A stretch of 8,797 nucleotides of DNA, from NCBI GenBank assembly GCA_010092775.1, contig JAADYZ010000352.1, positions 1-8,797 of the forward strand. The letters run 5' to 3'. The notes beneath the pieces were generated by a model. The model saw only the letters and a program-made list of their open reading frames with translations, ran no database searches and was not told where the DNA came from. Made by a program: the position numbers and the translations under genes. Shown in pieces: positions 8,070-8,797 of this stretch. How positions within the stretch are numbered: position 1 is the stretch's first letter; every line of letters begins with the position of its first letter. The stretch comes from Chloroflexota bacterium. Its GTDB lineage: Bacteria > Chloroflexota > Anaerolineae > Aggregatilineales > UBA3940.

Positions 8070-8797
8070 TCAGTGGCGGGTGCTGCCACGCTGCAAGCCG
8101 ACCAGCACCTTGCGCAGATTGTCGTAGTCTTCAAGGACGCGGCCTGCGCCACGCGCCACACAGGTCATCGGATCTTCGGCGGTCCAAACACGCATGTGGA
8201 CTTCGTCGGAGATGCGCTCGTTTAGCCCAGTGAGCTGAGCGCCGCCGCCCGCCATCGCAATGCCAGTTTCCATCAGGTCAGCGATCAACTCTGGCGGGGT
8301 GTCGTCCAGCGCTTCTTTGATCGTATCGACGATGACCTGGTTGGTGCTGCTGAGCGCTTCGCGAATCTCGATGGAGGATACGTCAGCCGCTTCGGGCAAG
8401 CCGGAGATCAGATTGCGACCACGTACCGTGAAAGTCTTTTCTTCTGGCAGGGGGAAGGCAGAACCGATCTGCATTTTGATGCGCTCCGCCATGCGCTCGC
8501 CGATCAGAAGATTGTACTTGGCGCGCATATAGGAGATGATGTCTTCGTCCATCTCGTCGCCAGCGACACGCAGCGAGCGCGAGATGACGATGCCACCCAG
8601 CGCAAAAATCGCGATTTCAGTGGTCCCGCCGCCGATGTCCACGATCATACTGCCCCGCGGCTCGGTGATCGGTAGGCCCGCACCGATAGCCGCAGCCATC
8701 GGTTCTTCAATCAATGAGGCTTCGCGTGCCCCCGCCGCCATGGTGGCGTCGTAGACGGCCCGCTTCTCAACTTCGGTCACACCGGCTGGAATGCCGA
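8070..8797 (-). CDS. mreB: Rod shape-determining protein MreB (partial, N terminus outside window)
   Basis: The visible 241 residues are the C-terminal two thirds or more of MreB, the bacterial actin homologue that polymerises on the inner membrane face and guides the cell-elongation machinery. Reading from the window edge, GIPAG runs directly into VTEVEKRAV; the GTG at 8778-8780 is therefore an internal valine, not a start. Characteristic blocks are EEPMAAAIGAGLP with the catalytic-region glutamates, the phosphate-2 loop DIGGGTTEIA, GDEMDEDIISYMRAKYN with IGERMAERIK, and the adenosine motif MAGGGAQLTGL. The C terminus ends in RGSTRH with a TGA at 8070-8072. About 100 N-terminal residues, including phosphate-1, lie beyond the window. 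Downstream the next gene is a class A PBP rather than the usual mreC. Confidence 0.96.
   Translation of the reverse strand, partial: GIPAGVTEVEKRAVYDATMAAGAREASLIEEPMAAAIGAGLPITEPRGSMIVDIGGGTTEIAIFALGGIVISRSLRVAGDEMDEDIISYMRAKYNLLIGERMAERIKMQIGSAFPLPEEKTFTVRGRNLISGLPEAADVSSIEIREALSSTNQVIVDTIKEALDDTPPELIADLMETGIAMAGGGAQLTGLNERISDEVHMRVWTAEDPMTCVARGAGRVLEDYDNLRKVLVGLQRGSTRH

Noticed and set aside
8022..8225. 67-residue plus-strand frame antisense to the end of mreB
   Set aside because: It overlaps the conserved mreB C terminus on the other strand and has no independent support.

Overview
The window is a stretch of bacterial chromosome of fairly high GC content. It carries six recognisable genes, one doubtful small ORF and two short palindromic repeats. 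The features point to Chloroflexota (Chloroflexi-like): a UxaE-type tagaturonate epimerase, a class A penicillin-binding protein with the EDxxFYxNPGVD form of the glycosyltransferase motif, and intergenic hairpins starting TAGGGRCGA. This is inference from remembered family traits, not a database match, and other thermophilic or monoderm phyla remain possible.

Layout. Positions 14-3957 (+) hold a tight three-gene operon: tagaturonate epimerase (uxaE), ribokinase (rbsK) and decarboxylating 6-phosphogluconate dehydrogenase (gnd), with gaps of 31 and 13 bases and clear Shine-Dalgarno sequences for the second and third genes. Positions 3958-4377 are a 420-base AT-rich gap with a hairpin near the gnd end and a doubtful 52-codon ORF on the minus strand. 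Positions 4378-5382 (+) encode a membrane-anchored alpha/beta hydrolase. It converges, with only 5 bases between stop codons, on a large class A penicillin-binding protein on the minus strand (5388-7904). Upstream of that, also on the minus strand, lies the 3' part of mreB (8070-8797), which runs off the window.

How the genes fit together. The plus-strand operon is sugar catabolism. UxaE isomerises D-tagaturonate to D-fructuronate in hexuronate use, while RbsK and Gnd feed ribose 5-phosphate and ribulose 5-phosphate into the pentose phosphate pool. The minus-strand pair is cell-wall elongation: MreB organises synthesis along the cell cylinder and the bifunctional PBP polymerises and cross-links peptidoglycan. 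The hydrolase between the two groups has no known link to either.

I found no CRISPR array, transposase, phage gene, tRNA or rRNA, and no strong sign of a previously undescribed system. The points most worth a second look are the uronate/pentose-phosphate operon, the AT-rich gap with its orphan ORF, the pair of degenerate palindromes, and mreB followed by a class A PBP instead of mreC.
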